Both the position numbers and the translations under genes were made by a program. From positions 3,286,001-3,350,000 of the forward strand of contig NZ_WWGH01000001.1 of assembly GCF_009865135.1 (NCBI RefSeq): a DNA stretch of 64,000 bases, in the 5' to 3' direction. Below, piece after piece: positions 15,794 through 24,312 of this stretch. The first letter of the stretch is position 1, and each line of letters begins with the position of its first letter. The notes below the pieces were generated by a model. That model was not told the DNA's origin. It did not search any database and saw nothing but the letters and a program-made list of their open reading frames with translations. The stretch is from Streptomyces sp. SID8374. Lineage in GTDB: Bacteria; Actinomycetota; Actinomycetes; Streptomycetales; Streptomycetaceae.

Positions 15794-17467
15794 ATGACCG
15801 AACGGGAACGGTGGGCGGTGGCGGCTGCGGACGGGGGCGGGGCGCTGCTCGTGCCGCTCGCGGGGGACGGCACGGCCGCCGGGCCGGTCCTGGCCGAGCC
15901 CGATCTCGTCGAGGCGGTCCGCTCCCGGCCCGGGGTGGCCCGCTGGGTGTGGCGGTCCACCGCCGAGCTCTACCCACGGCTGCTCGCCGCCGGGGTCCGC
16001 GTGGAGCGGTGTTACGACATCGAGTGCGCCGAGCTCCTGCTGCTCGGGCACGCGGGGCGGCTCGGTGAGCCCCGGTCCGCGGCCGCCGCGCTGGCCCGGC
16101 TGGAGAACGCGCCCGTGCCGCCGGACCCGCCCGCCCGCTCCGCCGAACCCGGCGCCCAGTCCTCCCTCTTCGAGCCGTCCTCCGGTCCCGCGGTCCCCTT
16201 CGAGGGGCTCCTGCGGGTCTACGCGGACCAGGTGCGCCGCCACGACACGGCCGAGCACCCGGACCGGATGCGGCTGCTGACCGCCTCGGAGTCGGCGGGG
16301 ATGCTCGTCGCGGCCGAGATGCACCGGGCGGGGCTGCCCTGGCGCGCCGATGTGCACCGGGAGGTGCTGCACGGGCTGCTGGGCGAGCGGTACGCGGGCG
16401 GCGGCGAGCCCCGCAAGCTCGCCGAGCTGGCGGACGAGGTCTCGGCCGCCTTCGGCAGAAGGGTCCGCCCCGACCTGCCCGCCGATGTGGTGAAGGCCTT
16501 CGCGCAGGCCGGGATCTCCGTGAAGTCGACCCGGCGGTGGGAGCTGGCGGAGCTGGACCACCCGGCGGTCGAACCGCTGATCGCGTACAAGAAGCTGTAC
16601 CGGATCTGGACCGCCCACGGCTGGAGCTGGCTCCAGGACTGGGTGCGCGAGGGCCGCTTCCGCCCGGAGTACCAGCCGGGCGGCACGGTCAGCGGCCGCT
16701 GGACGACCAACGGCGGCGGGGCCCTCCAGATCCCCAAGGTCATCCGCCAGGCCGTCGTCGCCGACGACGGGTGGCGGCTGGTCGTCGCGGACGCCGACCA
16801 GATGGAGCCACGCGTGCTGGCCGCGATCTCCCGCGACCGGGGCCTGATGGAGGTGGCCGGTCATGACGGCGACCTCTACAAGTCCCTCTCCGACCGGGCG
16901 TTCCACGGCGACCGCGAGCACGCCAAGCTGGCGCTGCTCGGCGCGATCTACGGCCAGACGTCCGGGGACGGGCTGAAGAACCTGGCCGCCCTGCGCCGCC
17001 GCTTCCCGCTCGCCGTCGCCTACGTCGATGACGCGGCCCGGGCGGGCGAGGAGGGGCGCACGGTGCGGACATGGCTGGGCCGCACCAGCCCGCCGGTCGC
17101 GCTGGCGGGCCAGGACGAGGAGGCGGGCATCCCCCAGGAGGGCGGCGAGACCGTCTCCGACGGAGGTCCGGCCCGGGCCCGGGGCCGCTTCACCCGGAAC
17201 TTCGTGGTCCAGGGCAGCGCCGCCGACTGGGCCCTGCTCCTCCTGGCCGGGCTGCGCCGCACCCTCCACGAACAGGGGCTCCGCGCCGAGCTGGTCTTCT
17301 TCCAGCACGACGAGGTGATCGTGCACTGCCCGGCCGAGGAGACCGCCGCCGTGACCGAGGCGATCCGGGCGGCCGGCGAGCTGGCCGGACGGATCGCCTT
17401 CGGGGAGACCCCCGTGCGGTTCCCTTTCACCACGGCGGTCGTGGAGCGGTACTCCGACGCGAAGTGA
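15794..17467 (+). CDS. Bifunctional 3'-5' exonuclease/DNA polymerase family protein (family A)
   Basis: 557 residues, the short actinobacterial relative of PolA. Polymerase motif A is VVADADQMEPRVLAAIS, motif B is REHAKLALLGAIYGQTSG (Arg, Lys, Tyr-Gly retained) and motif C is FFQHDEVIVHC. The N-terminal 180 residues occupy the exonuclease position but I see no full set of DEDD acidic residues there, so proofreading is doubtful. PEYQPGGTVSGRWTTNGGGALQIPK is the template/primer contact region. The ATG at 15794 follows GGGGGGTG. The last eight codons and the stop are duplicated in tandem downstream. Confidence 0.85.
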   Translation: MTERERWAVAAADGGGALLVPLAGDGTAAGPVLAEPDLVEAVRSRPGVARWVWRSTAELYPRLLAAGVRVERCYDIECAELLLLGHAGRLGEPRSAAAALARLENAPVPPDPPARSAEPGAQSSLFEPSSGPAVPFEGLLRVYADQVRRHDTAEHPDRMRLLTASESAGMLVAAEMHRAGLPWRADVHREVLHGLLGERYAGGGEPRKLAELADEVSAAFGRRVRPDLPADVVKAFAQAGISVKSTRRWELAELDHPAVEPLIAYKKLYRIWTAHGWSWLQDWVREGRFRPEYQPGGTVSGRWTTNGGGALQIPKVIRQAVVADDGWRLVVADADQMEPRVLAAISRDRGLMEVAGHDGDLYKSLSDRAFHGDREHAKLALLGAIYGQTSGDGLKNLAALRRRFPLAVAYVDDAARAGEEGRTVRTWLGRTSPPVALAGQDEEAGIPQEGGETVSDGGPARARGRFTRNFVVQGSAADWALLLLAGLRRTLHEQGLRAELVFFQHDEVIVHCPAEETAAVTEAIRAAGELAGRIAFGETPVRFPFTTAVVERYSDAK

Positions 17468-17577
17468 GCCGTACTCCGACGCGAAGGAGGCGGTACTCCG
17501 AGGCGAAGTAAGCCGTACTCGGACGCGAAGGAGGCGGTACTCCGAGGCGAAGTAAGCCGTACTCGGACGCGAAGGAA
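17446..17577 (+). repeat. Six 22-bp tandem repeats that begin in the polymerase C-terminus
   Basis: Units start at 17446, 17468, 17490, 17512, 17534 and 17556, each 22 bases with core GTACTCCGACGCGAAG or a one- to two-base variant. Alternate units are more alike (44-base super-repeat). The first unit codes for the final residues RYSDAK and the stop. The rest is non-coding because 22 is not a multiple of three. Confidence 0.9.
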
Positions 17578-17644
17578 GCGGGCCCGCCGTCGAAGGGAGC
17601 GGGCCGGCGTCGGGGTGCGGTGCGGGCACATCGGGCCCCGAGCT

Positions 17645-19060
17645 TCACTTCTGCTGGAGCTTCAGCCACTCCGGGCTGGTCGCCACCGCGGTGAGCTGCT
17701 CCATGGTGAGCGCGGGCTCCGGCCGGGTCGCGGGCGTCGACTGCGTACCGGAGTTGAAGGCGGAGACGACCACCCGCAGGCCGTCGGGCCGCATCGTGTC
17801 GGCCGTCCACCAGACGACCCCCGCGCCGCCCTTCTCCCCGGGCTGCTGGGAGGTGGCGAGCAGCGTGCCGTCGGGCAGCGTCGTCGCGTCCCTGTACAGA
17901 TCGTCGGCGACGCTCTGCATGCCGGGCTGCACATTGATCTGCACGAGGGTCTTCCCCTGCCCGTCGTCGACGACGACGGAGGCGAACTCGCCCCCGCTGT
18001 CGACCTTCTCCCCCACCGTGAGGCCCTCGGGCAGCAGCTTCAGAAGGGTGGGCATCAGCAGCGCGTAGTTGGGCGGGGGCTCCTGGGAACCCTTCTCCCC
18101 CCGGCGCGACGGATCCGGCGAACGCTCACCGGTCCGTGGGGTGTCCTGCCCGGTTCGGGGCGTCTCCTCGGCGCCCGGCGTCGGCGCCCCGAGGGTGGCG
18201 GAAGGCTCCCCGGGCGCGGCGGAGGGCCCGTCGGTGTCCACCGCGTCGGCGTCGCCCAGCAGCGCGGCGGCCAGCGGACGCCACTCGTCGGCCCGCGCCA
18301 GCTCCATGAGCCCCTCGTCGTCCAGGGCGGGGCCCGGTCGGGTGGGGTCGGAGAGGGCGGGGTCGGAGAGGAGGACCCCGGCCGCGTTGCCCGTCACCCG
18401 GTCGTAGGCGCGGGCGTCCACCGCGACCCCGCCCGCCGTGAAGAAGACGGCCCGCGCCGCGCCGTCCGACGCCGGGGCCGTTCCGGTGCCGGTGTCGAAG
18501 CAGACGGTGAGCCCGGAGTCGTACCCCTGCTCCCCGCTGACGATGCCGGGCGCCGCGCCCGGTCGCTCCTCGCAATCGGCCCCTTCGGTCCCCTCGGCCG
18601 CCTTGCTGCCCGGCGCCGGGTACAGGAAGACCTGGACCGACCCCTTCCCCTTGCCGTCGTCGTAGACGGCGGAGACCGACGCGCGATGCGGGCCCTTCTC
18701 GTCCCCGGTCACCCTCCCCCGTGCCTCGCTGACCTCGCCCTGTGGGAGGAGCTCCTCCAGGACGGCGGCCAGCTTCTCGTCGGAGAGGCCGCTCGGCAGG
18801 CTCGCCGGGACCGCCGGTCCGCCGCTCGCCACCCCCGTACCTCCTCGGGAGCCGCCGCCCAGCAGCCCGGCCCCGAACGCTCCGCCTCCCCCGACGAGGG
18901 CCAGGGCCAGCACGCTGCCCGCCACGGCGGCGCTCCGGCGGCGGCGGAGCGAGCGGCGGCCCTGCTCCAGAGCGCCGTCCACCACCGCGGTGCGGGCGGT
19001 CAGGTCGAAGGTCTCCCCGGTCCGGCGGAGCTCCTTGCTGAGTTCGTCTTCAAAGGGCAT
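17645..19060 (-). CDS. Membrane-anchored protein paired with the SigE-type sigma factor (putative anti-sigma)
   Basis: 471 residues. The N-terminal 45 residues are cytoplasmic and charged (FEDELSKELRRTGETFDL). One transmembrane helix follows (AAVAGSVLALALVGGGGAFGAGLL), then a large extracellular part. That part contains two related halves: LLPQGEVSEARGRV...DDGKGKGSVQVFLYP and LLPEGLTVGEKVD...DDGQGKTLVQINVQP, joined by a Thr/Pro/Ser-rich linker of about 60 residues. Genes of this build regularly follow SigE-family sigma genes in Streptomyces and are the likely regulators of those factors; direct anti-sigma activity is inferred. It lies 134 bases downstream of the sigma gene in a gap holding several GGCTGG repeats. 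Confidence 0.75.
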   Translation of the reverse strand: MPFEDELSKELRRTGETFDLTARTAVVDGALEQGRRSLRRRRSAAVAGSVLALALVGGGGAFGAGLLGGGSRGGTGVASGGPAVPASLPSGLSDEKLAAVLEELLPQGEVSEARGRVTGDEKGPHRASVSAVYDDGKGKGSVQVFLYPAPGSKAAEGTEGADCEERPGAAPGIVSGEQGYDSGLTVCFDTGTGTAPASDGAARAVFFTAGGVAVDARAYDRVTGNAAGVLLSDPALSDPTRPGPALDDEGLMELARADEWRPLAAALLGDADAVDTDGPSAAPGEPSATLGAPTPGAEETPRTGQDTPRTGERSPDPSRRGEKGSQEPPPNYALLMPTLLKLLPEGLTVGEKVDSGGEFASVVVDDGQGKTLVQINVQPGMQSVADDLYRDATTLPDGTLLATSQQPGEKGGAGVVWWTADTMRPDGLRVVVSAFNSGTQSTPATRPEPALTMEQLTAVATSPEWLKLQQK

Positions 19061-19194
19061 GGGGAACCACCACTTCTCGTTCTGACTGCACGGCTGGCTG
19101 AGTACACGGCTGGCTGGATGCGCGGCTGGGTGAATGCATGGCTGGGTGAGACCGTCCGGATGCCGGGGCCGGGGCGGGAAGCACGGGCATCGGC

Positions 19195-19704
19195 TCAGCG
19201 GGCGGCGAACTCCGCGATGCTGCCGCCCAGCTGGGTACGGAGCCGCCCGAGGGCCCGCACGCAGCGGGTCCGTACGGCGGCGGGGCTGACCTGGAGCGCG
19301 GCGGCGGTCTCCTCGATGCTCCGGTCCTCCCAGTACCTCAGGACGACCACCGCGCGGTCCTTGGGGGCCAGTTGGGCGAGCGCCCGGAGCAGCGTCATCC
19401 GCAGCGCCGGATCGTCGGGGTCGGACCGGGACTCCTCGGGCAGCTCGGCCAGCGGGCGTTCCGAGGCGGAGCGGCGGCGCCGGTGGGTCAGGAATATCCG
19501 GACGAGCACGGTCTGCGCGTACGCCGCCGGGTTGTCGATCCGCCGGGCCCGGCCCCAGTGGACGTACATCCGGCCCAGCGTCTCCTGCACCAGGTCCTCG
19601 GCAAGGTGCACGTCACCGCTGGTCAGCAGGCAGGCCGAGCGGTACAGATGGCTCGCCCGCACGGCGGCGAACTCCTTGAACTCCTCGGCACGCGATGTCC
19701 TCAT
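19195..19704 (-). CDS. RNA polymerase ECF sigma factor, SigE family
   Basis: 169 residues with only regions 2 and 4. Region 2 (about residues 8-75) includes LYRSACLLTSGDVHLAEDLVQETLGRMYVHW, whose DLVQETL is the core-binding helix. Region 4 (about 100-160) includes LAPKDRAVVVLRYWEDRSIEETAAALQVSPAAVRTRCVRALGRLR, the -35-binding helix-turn-helix. SigE-family ECFs are abundant in Streptomyces. The membrane protein gene downstream is its probable partner. Confidence 0.93.
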   Translation of the reverse strand: MRTSRAEEFKEFAAVRASHLYRSACLLTSGDVHLAEDLVQETLGRMYVHWGRARRIDNPAAYAQTVLVRIFLTHRRRRSASERPLAELPEESRSDPDDPALRMTLLRALAQLAPKDRAVVVLRYWEDRSIEETAAALQVSPAAVRTRCVRALGRLRTQLGGSIAEFAAR

Positions 19705-19838
19705 GCCTTCCCCCGTCCATCTTCGTACGTCCTCCGTTCCGCCCCTTCACCTCATCGACGCGCCGGGTCCCGGCAAATGTTTCAGACCCCCGCGAGAATC
19801 CCCCGCCGGGCCGCAGGAGCAGCGGGACGCACGCGAAA

Positions 19839-19876
19839 GCGCCCCGTTCACGCGCCGGACGGCGTGAACGGGGCGC
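19839..19876. terminator. Strong hairpin terminator after the dioxygenase gene
   Basis: GCGCCCCGTTCACGC and GCGTGAACGGGGCGC form a perfect 15-bp stem with an 8-base loop. It lies 32 bases beyond the stop of the minus-strand dioxygenase gene and also upstream of the sigma gene. Confidence 0.8.
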
Positions 19877-19908
19877 GGGGCGGTGGTGCGCCTGCGCTGC
19901 TGCTGTGT

Positions 19909-20841
19909 CTACCCGCGTTCCCACAGCGCGGGGACGTTCGGCGGCTCCCAGCCCGTCAGGGACTGGTGTGCCTGCCGGCAGCGGTAGGCGACCCCGCCGT
20001 AGGTGACGCGGTCTCCCGCGCGGTAGGAGGTTCCGGGCGCCCAGGTGCCACCCGGCGGGTCCGTGGGCGGATCGGTGGGCGGATCGCTCGGGCCCGGCGT
20101 CTGGGCGACGTCCAGCACGAAGTCGAAGGTGCCCTGGCGCCCGTTGCCCACGCTGCGGACGTTCATCAGCAGCCTCGGGTCGAACAGGGCGTCGGTGTTG
20201 TTGCGCGGCTCACCCGGGAAGTAGAGCTGCGTGGTGAGGATGCGGCCCCCGGGGGCCTGGGCCTTCACATGGATGTGGCGGGTGCGCCCCGGGTAGAGGC
20301 CCGGAACGATCGTGGTGAGGCTGAACGCCCCGTCGGCACCGGTGAACTGGTGCCCCCGGAAGGCGTACTGGGCCATGTCGTAGGACCCGTTGGTGTCGGC
20401 CTGCCAGAAGTCCAGGAGCGCCCCGGAGACGGGGCGGCAGGCCCGGCCGAAGACGTAACCGCTCACGGTGAGCGGTACGCCCGGGGTGCCCGGCGTCACC
20501 AGGCTGGTGCGCCGAGGGGAGTCGGGCTTGAAGTACGGGCCCTCCATCTGCGGCGGTGTCGTGTCGTCGCCGTCGTCGCACTGCGGGGTGGGGGCCAGGA
20601 GAGCGCCCCCGTCCGACGGTGCGGCGTCCCGGGCGAGCGCGACGCCTCCTCCGGCGAGCAGAGGAGCCGCGCCCGCGACGATCGCGGCCTTCAGGAGACC
20701 TTTGCGGCTGATCCGCCGCGGGTCGGCCGACGCCGTGCCAGAGGTGATCGCCTCGTCGGAAGCGTGCGGCTCGTGGAAGGCACGCGGCCCGTCGGACGCG
20801 TTTCGTTCATGGGGGGTTGCGTTGTCCATTTGTGGGGTCAT
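19909..20841 (-). CDS. Secreted intradiol ring-cleavage dioxygenase with C-terminal CBM5/12 chitin-binding module
   Basis: 310 residues. A twin-arginine signal is present (PRRISRKGLLKAAIVAGAAPLLAGG, about residues 41-65). The catalytic domain holds the Fe(III) ligands of the catechol/hydroxyquinol dioxygenase family: Tyr in MEGPYF, Tyr and two His in GLYPGRTRHIHVK. The last 45 residues, after a DPPTDPPTDPPGG linker, are a CBM5/12 module (TWAPGTSYRAGDRVTYGGVAYRC...GWEPPNVPALW). A comparable extracellular dioxygenase with a carbohydrate-binding module is known from biomass-degrading Streptomyces. It would open catechol-type rings outside the cell while bound to chitin or cellulose. A GAGGA ribosome-binding site supports the ATG at 20841. 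Confidence 0.9.
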   Translation of the reverse strand: MTPQMDNATPHERNASDGPRAFHEPHASDEAITSGTASADPRRISRKGLLKAAIVAGAAPLLAGGGVALARDAAPSDGGALLAPTPQCDDGDDTTPPQMEGPYFKPDSPRRTSLVTPGTPGVPLTVSGYVFGRACRPVSGALLDFWQADTNGSYDMAQYAFRGHQFTGADGAFSLTTIVPGLYPGRTRHIHVKAQAPGGRILTTQLYFPGEPRNNTDALFDPRLLMNVRSVGNGRQGTFDFVLDVAQTPGPSDPPTDPPTDPPGGTWAPGTSYRAGDRVTYGGVAYRCRQAHQSLTGWEPPNVPALWERG

Positions 20842-20957
20842 GACAGATTCCTCGGAGTCCTCGATGCGGGGAGGCGGAGAGGTTCAGGAGGTTCGGTGAC
20901 GCCGGGCCGGTGGGGTGCAGGCCGGTGGTGGTGGGGTGGAGGCCGGTGGGGCGGCGG

Positions 20958-22337
20958 TCAGATGCGCTGCCAGAGGGCCGGGACGGCCGCCGGGGTCCAG
21001 CCGGCCTGGGCCGTGTGCGCCTGGAGGCAGCGGTAGGTCGCTCCGCCGTACGTCACGGTGGCGCCGACGGCGTACGACGTACCGGCTGCCCAGGTGCCGC
21101 CCGGCTGGTCGGTGGGCGGCGGGGTGGTGGGCGGGGTCGTCGGGTTGCCGCCGCCGCTGGTGACGAGCGTCAGCCCGTACGCCTGGAGGGCCGGGAGCAG
21201 CGGCTGGAAGTACGTCGTACCGCCGGAGCGGCAGTTGCCGGAGCCGCCGGAGGTGACGCCCTGCGCCTGGCTGCCGGAGATGTACGCGCCGCCGGAGTCG
21301 CCCGGTTCGGCGCAGACGCTGGTGCGGGTCACGCCGGAGATGGTGCCCTCCGGGTAGGTGACGCTGGTGTTGAGCTGCTGGATCGTGCCGCAGTGCCAGC
21401 CGGTGGTGGAACCGGAGCGGCAGACCGAGGCGCCGACGACGGACGGGGTGGAGCCGGTGACGGTCACGTCGCCGCGTCCGTAGCCGTTGACCAGGGGCCG
21501 CGGCACCCAGTTGGCGTTGGTGGCGACCCAGGCGTAGTCACGGCCGGGGAAGGTGGAGCCCTGGAAGGTGCCCTGGGCCTGCTGGTTGACGCCGTTGGTG
21601 GTGGTGCCGGCCCGGCCGCAGTGGCCGGCGGTGACGAAGCCGTTCTGGGTGGAGCCGCGCGTCACGGAGAAGCCGACGGAACAGCGGCCGCCGCCGCCCA
21701 TGTAGTACGCGTCGCCGCCGCGGATGTCCGCGAGGGCGCGGGGCTGCTCGGTGGTGCGGGCGACGGTGACCAGCTTGTCGCTGACCCCGGCGGCCTTGAC
21801 GAACGCCTCGGCGGCCGAGGTGCTCGCCCCGTTCACGACGACCCGGTTGGCCGCGACGTCGACGTACCAGACGGGCACGTTCTTCGGAGCCTTGGCCAGC
21901 GCAGCCTTGTCGAGGGCGTCCTTGGCCGCTTCGAGCCGGTCCAGGCTGTGGCCGACGACCTCCGCCTTCGCGCCCGCCCGCGTGATGAGGGCGGCCTCGG
22001 AGGCGTCGGTCGTGGCGACGGTGAGGTCCGCCTTCTCCCCGCTGACGCGGGCCCCGGCGAAGCTGGTGCCGAGGGACTTCTCCAGGCCGGCGGCGACGGC
22101 GGCGGCGCGGTACTCGCCCGCTATCCGGGTCCTGGCGGCCTCCGCGTCGAGTCCGAGGTCGCGCTCCATGGCGGCCAGCAGGCCGGGCGAGAGGCTGTCG
22201 GCGGAGACGGCCGGGGCGGTGGCCGCCGGAGGACCGGCGGACGCCACTCCGGTCAGTCCCGCGAGGGCGAGCGCGCCCACGGCCACCGTGGCGGTCGCGG
22301 TGGTGAGCACGCGTCTGCGGAGCTTGGTGTTCTCCAC
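20958..22337 (-). CDS. Streptogrisin C-type S1 serine protease with chitin-binding module
   Basis: 459 residues. A signal peptide (about 1-34) is followed by an alpha-lytic-protease-type propeptide of about 170 residues, then the mature chymotrypsin-fold protease. The catalytic triad is His239 (TAGHCG), Asp267 (GRDYAWV) and Ser348 (EPGDSGGAY). Cys pairs around CSVGF/GHCG, ASVCRSG/GWHCG and SVCAEP/GNCRSG match streptogrisins. A TTPPTTPPPTDQPGG linker joins a C-terminal CBM5/12 module (TWAAGTSYAVGATVTYGGATYRC...GWTPAAVPALW). The GTG start follows AAGGAGAG. It lies 116 bases upstream of the dioxygenase on the same strand. Confidence 0.93.
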   Translation of the reverse strand: MENTKLRRRVLTTATATVAVGALALAGLTGVASAGPPAATAPAVSADSLSPGLLAAMERDLGLDAEAARTRIAGEYRAAAVAAGLEKSLGTSFAGARVSGEKADLTVATTDASEAALITRAGAKAEVVGHSLDRLEAAKDALDKAALAKAPKNVPVWYVDVAANRVVVNGASTSAAEAFVKAAGVSDKLVTVARTTEQPRALADIRGGDAYYMGGGGRCSVGFSVTRGSTQNGFVTAGHCGRAGTTTNGVNQQAQGTFQGSTFPGRDYAWVATNANWVPRPLVNGYGRGDVTVTGSTPSVVGASVCRSGSTTGWHCGTIQQLNTSVTYPEGTISGVTRTSVCAEPGDSGGAYISGSQAQGVTSGGSGNCRSGGTTYFQPLLPALQAYGLTLVTSGGGNPTTPPTTPPPTDQPGGTWAAGTSYAVGATVTYGGATYRCLQAHTAQAGWTPAAVPALWQRI

Positions 22338-22575
22338 GTAACTCTCCTTGTTTCAGGGGGGTGTCCGGGTCCGGTGGGGGGTTGGTCCGGACCAGGGAAT
22401 TGCCGACACCGTAGCCGCGCGCGGACCGGGCGCAGGAGATCCCGTTCACCCCCTCCTCCCGCGTTATGGGGGCTCCCGCGACCATCGGGGCCCGGGGGCC
22501 CGCCCCGCCGCGTGAAGGCGTACGAAGCCGCCCGATCCCTCCCTTTCGCCGGTACGCCCGGGTAGGTTCGGCCCC

Positions 22576-23259
22576 ATGCACACAGGGCAACTTCTGGGCT
22601 CGGGACGCACCGCCGACGTATACGAACTCGACGGCTCCTGGGTCCTTCGCCGCTACCGCGACCGCTCCGACACCACGGAGGAGCTGGCCGTGATGTCGTA
22701 CGTCCGCGCCTTCGGGTATCCGGTGCCGCGCATCGGCCCGCCCGCCGACGGGGCCCGCCCCACCGACCTGGTGCTCCAGCGGCTGACCGGCCCGACCATG
22801 TCCGAAGCCCTGCTGGCGGGGACCATGGGCGCCGCCGAGGGGGGCGCGCTGCTGGCCCGGCTGCTGCGCGAACTGCACGCGATCCCGCCCCGCGTCTCGG
22901 CCGATCCGCAGGACTGCATCCTCCACCTCGACCTGCACCCGCAGAACGTGATGCTGACGGACCGGGGTCCGGTGGTGATCGACTGGTCCACCGCAGGCGA
23001 GGGCCCGCCCGGCCTGGACCGGGCGATGTCGGCGCTGACCCTGGCCCGGGTGGCCCTCGACCCGGAGTTCCCGGCGCCCGAGGCCCAGGCCCGTACGCTC
23101 CTGGCGGCGCTCCTCGCGGAGCTGGCCGGCGACGGCGGCACCGACGCCACCGACCTGGCCCGCGCCCGGGCCCGCCAGCACGAGAACCCGTTCCTGACCC
23201 CACCCGAACGCGGCTGCCTGGACGCCGCCGTGGCGATGGTGCTGGACTGCGCGCCCTGA
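22576..23259 (+). CDS. Aminoglycoside phosphotransferase-like small-molecule kinase
   Basis: 227 residues, shorter than typical APH enzymes. The Brenner-type catalytic loop is His117-Leu-Asp119-Leu-His121 through Asn124 (HLDLHPQNVML), and the metal-binding Asp136 is in VVIDWSTAGEG. The N-terminal nucleotide lobe is present but compact (LLGSGRTADVYELDGSWVLRRYR). The substrate is unknown; antibiotic resistance should not be assumed. No operon partner is visible, and a hairpin follows. Confidence 0.82.
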   Translation: MHTGQLLGSGRTADVYELDGSWVLRRYRDRSDTTEELAVMSYVRAFGYPVPRIGPPADGARPTDLVLQRLTGPTMSEALLAGTMGAAEGGALLARLLRELHAIPPRVSADPQDCILHLDLHPQNVMLTDRGPVVIDWSTAGEGPPGLDRAMSALTLARVALDPEFPAPEAQARTLLAALLAELAGDGGTDATDLARARARQHENPFLTPPERGCLDAAVAMVLDCAP

Positions 23260-23282
23260 CGGACGCCCCACCCGCCTGAACC

Positions 23283-23302
23283 GCGCGCGCTTCGGCGTGC
23301 GC
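23283..23302 (+). terminator. UUCG-tetraloop hairpin after the phosphotransferase gene
   Basis: GCGCGCGC-TTCG-GCGTGCGC forms an 8-bp stem (one G-T pair) closed by a TTCG tetraloop. It starts 24 bases after the phosphotransferase stop and abuts the -35 of the next promoter. Confidence 0.6.
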
Positions 23303-23332
23303 TTGACAGGCATTCCCTCAGAACACCATGAT
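23303..23332 (+). promoter_or_regulatory. Candidate promoter of the GntR-controlled ABC operon
   Basis: TTGACA (23303-23308) is separated by 18 bases from CATGAT (23327-23332). The predicted start of transcription falls inside the palindrome that begins at 23330, the arrangement expected of a repressed promoter. Confidence 0.5.
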
Positions 23333-23355
23333 TCCATTAATTGACTAATGGAATC
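23330..23355. promoter_or_regulatory. Operator palindrome of the ABC/GntR operon
   Basis: GATTCCATTA-N6-TAATGGAATC is a perfect 10-bp inverted repeat and markedly AT-rich for this genome. It lies 13 bases before the ATPase start. The YtrA-type GntR regulator encoded two genes downstream is the obvious candidate ligand. Confidence 0.75.
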
Positions 23356-23367
23356 GAGGCGAGGCGC

Positions 23368-24312
23368 GTGGCAGACACGAGCACCCCGAACGGCACTCCC
23401 GGCAGCTGGGCGCTGGAAGCCCGCGGCCTGGGCAAGCGCTACTTCCGCGGCTGGGCGCTGCGCGACTGCTCCTTCCGCGTCCCGGCCGGGCGGATCTGCG
23501 GGCTGGTCGGCCCCAACGGGGCCGGGAAGAGCACCCTGCTCGGGCTGGCGACCCGGCAACTGGAGCCGACGACCGGCTCGTTGAGCATCTTCGGCATCCC
23601 CGTCGACGACCCCGCCGTGATGCCGAGGTTCGCCTTCCTCGGCCAGGAGAAGCCGCTGTTCAAGTGGTTCACCGTCGCGGAGACCCTGCGGATGGGCGCC
23701 GAGCTCAACCCGGGCTGGGACGCGGCGGCGGCCGAGCGGATCGTACGGTCCGGAAACGTGCCGGCGCACGCGAGGATCGGCACGCTCTCCGGCGGCCAGC
23801 GCACCCGCGTCGCGTTCGCGCTCGCCTTCGGCAAGCGCCCCGACCTGCTGCTCCTGGACGAGCCGATGTCGGACCTCGACCCGCTGGCCCGCGACGAGAT
23901 GAGCACGCTGCTGATGGCCGAGGCCGTCGAACGCGGCACCACGGTGGTGATGTCCTCCCACATGCTGACCGAGCTGGAGGACATGTGCGACTACCTGCTG
24001 GTCGTCGCGGAGGGCCGGATCCGGATGGCCGGGGACGCCGACGCGCTCGTACCGGCCCACACCCTGGTGACGGGCGTGATGCGGGACGGCGCCCTGCCGC
24101 CCGAACTCGACCGGCACACCGTGGTCGAAACCCGCGTCCAGGGACGGCAGTTCCAGGCGATGATCCGGCCGAAGGGGCCGCTGCCCGCCGACTGGGAGAG
24201 CGTCGAACCCTCCCTGGAGGAAGTCCTGCTCGCCCATCTCCGCTCCCCCGACGCACCCTCGGTCTACACCCAGGGCGCCCGCGTCGACGCCGAAGGGACC
24301 CAGGCCGCATGA
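23368..24312 (+). CDS. ABC transporter ATP-binding protein
   Basis: 314 residues. Walker A GPNGAGKS is at 48-55, the signature is TLSGGQRTRVAFALA, and Walker B is LLLLDEPMSDLDP, followed by VVMSSHMLTELEDMCDYLL with the switch His. The sequence resembles the ATPases of YtrA-type operons, which act on cell-envelope stress or peptides. The GTG at 23368 (MADTSTPNG) follows GAGGCGAGGCGC; the TTG at 23341 lies inside the operator and is unlikely. It overlaps the permease start by four bases (ATGA). Confidence 0.92.
   Translation: MADTSTPNGTPGSWALEARGLGKRYFRGWALRDCSFRVPAGRICGLVGPNGAGKSTLLGLATRQLEPTTGSLSIFGIPVDDPAVMPRFAFLGQEKPLFKWFTVAETLRMGAELNPGWDAAAAERIVRSGNVPAHARIGTLSGGQRTRVAFALAFGKRPDLLLLDEPMSDLDPLARDEMSTLLMAEAVERGTTVVMSSHMLTELEDMCDYLLVVAEGRIRMAGDADALVPAHTLVTGVMRDGALPPELDRHTVVETRVQGRQFQAMIRPKGPLPADWESVEPSLEEVLLAHLRSPDAPSVYTQGARVDAEGTQAA

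Noticed and set aside
17446..17577. Possible CRISPR array
   Set aside because: The 22-bp units are contiguous without spacers and begin inside a coding sequence; no cas genes are present.
22576..23259. Phosphotransferase as an antibiotic self-resistance gene of the PKS cluster
   Set aside because: It is separated from the PKS by an independently regulated ABC operon and by a terminator, and polyene macrolides or lactams are not typical APH substrates.
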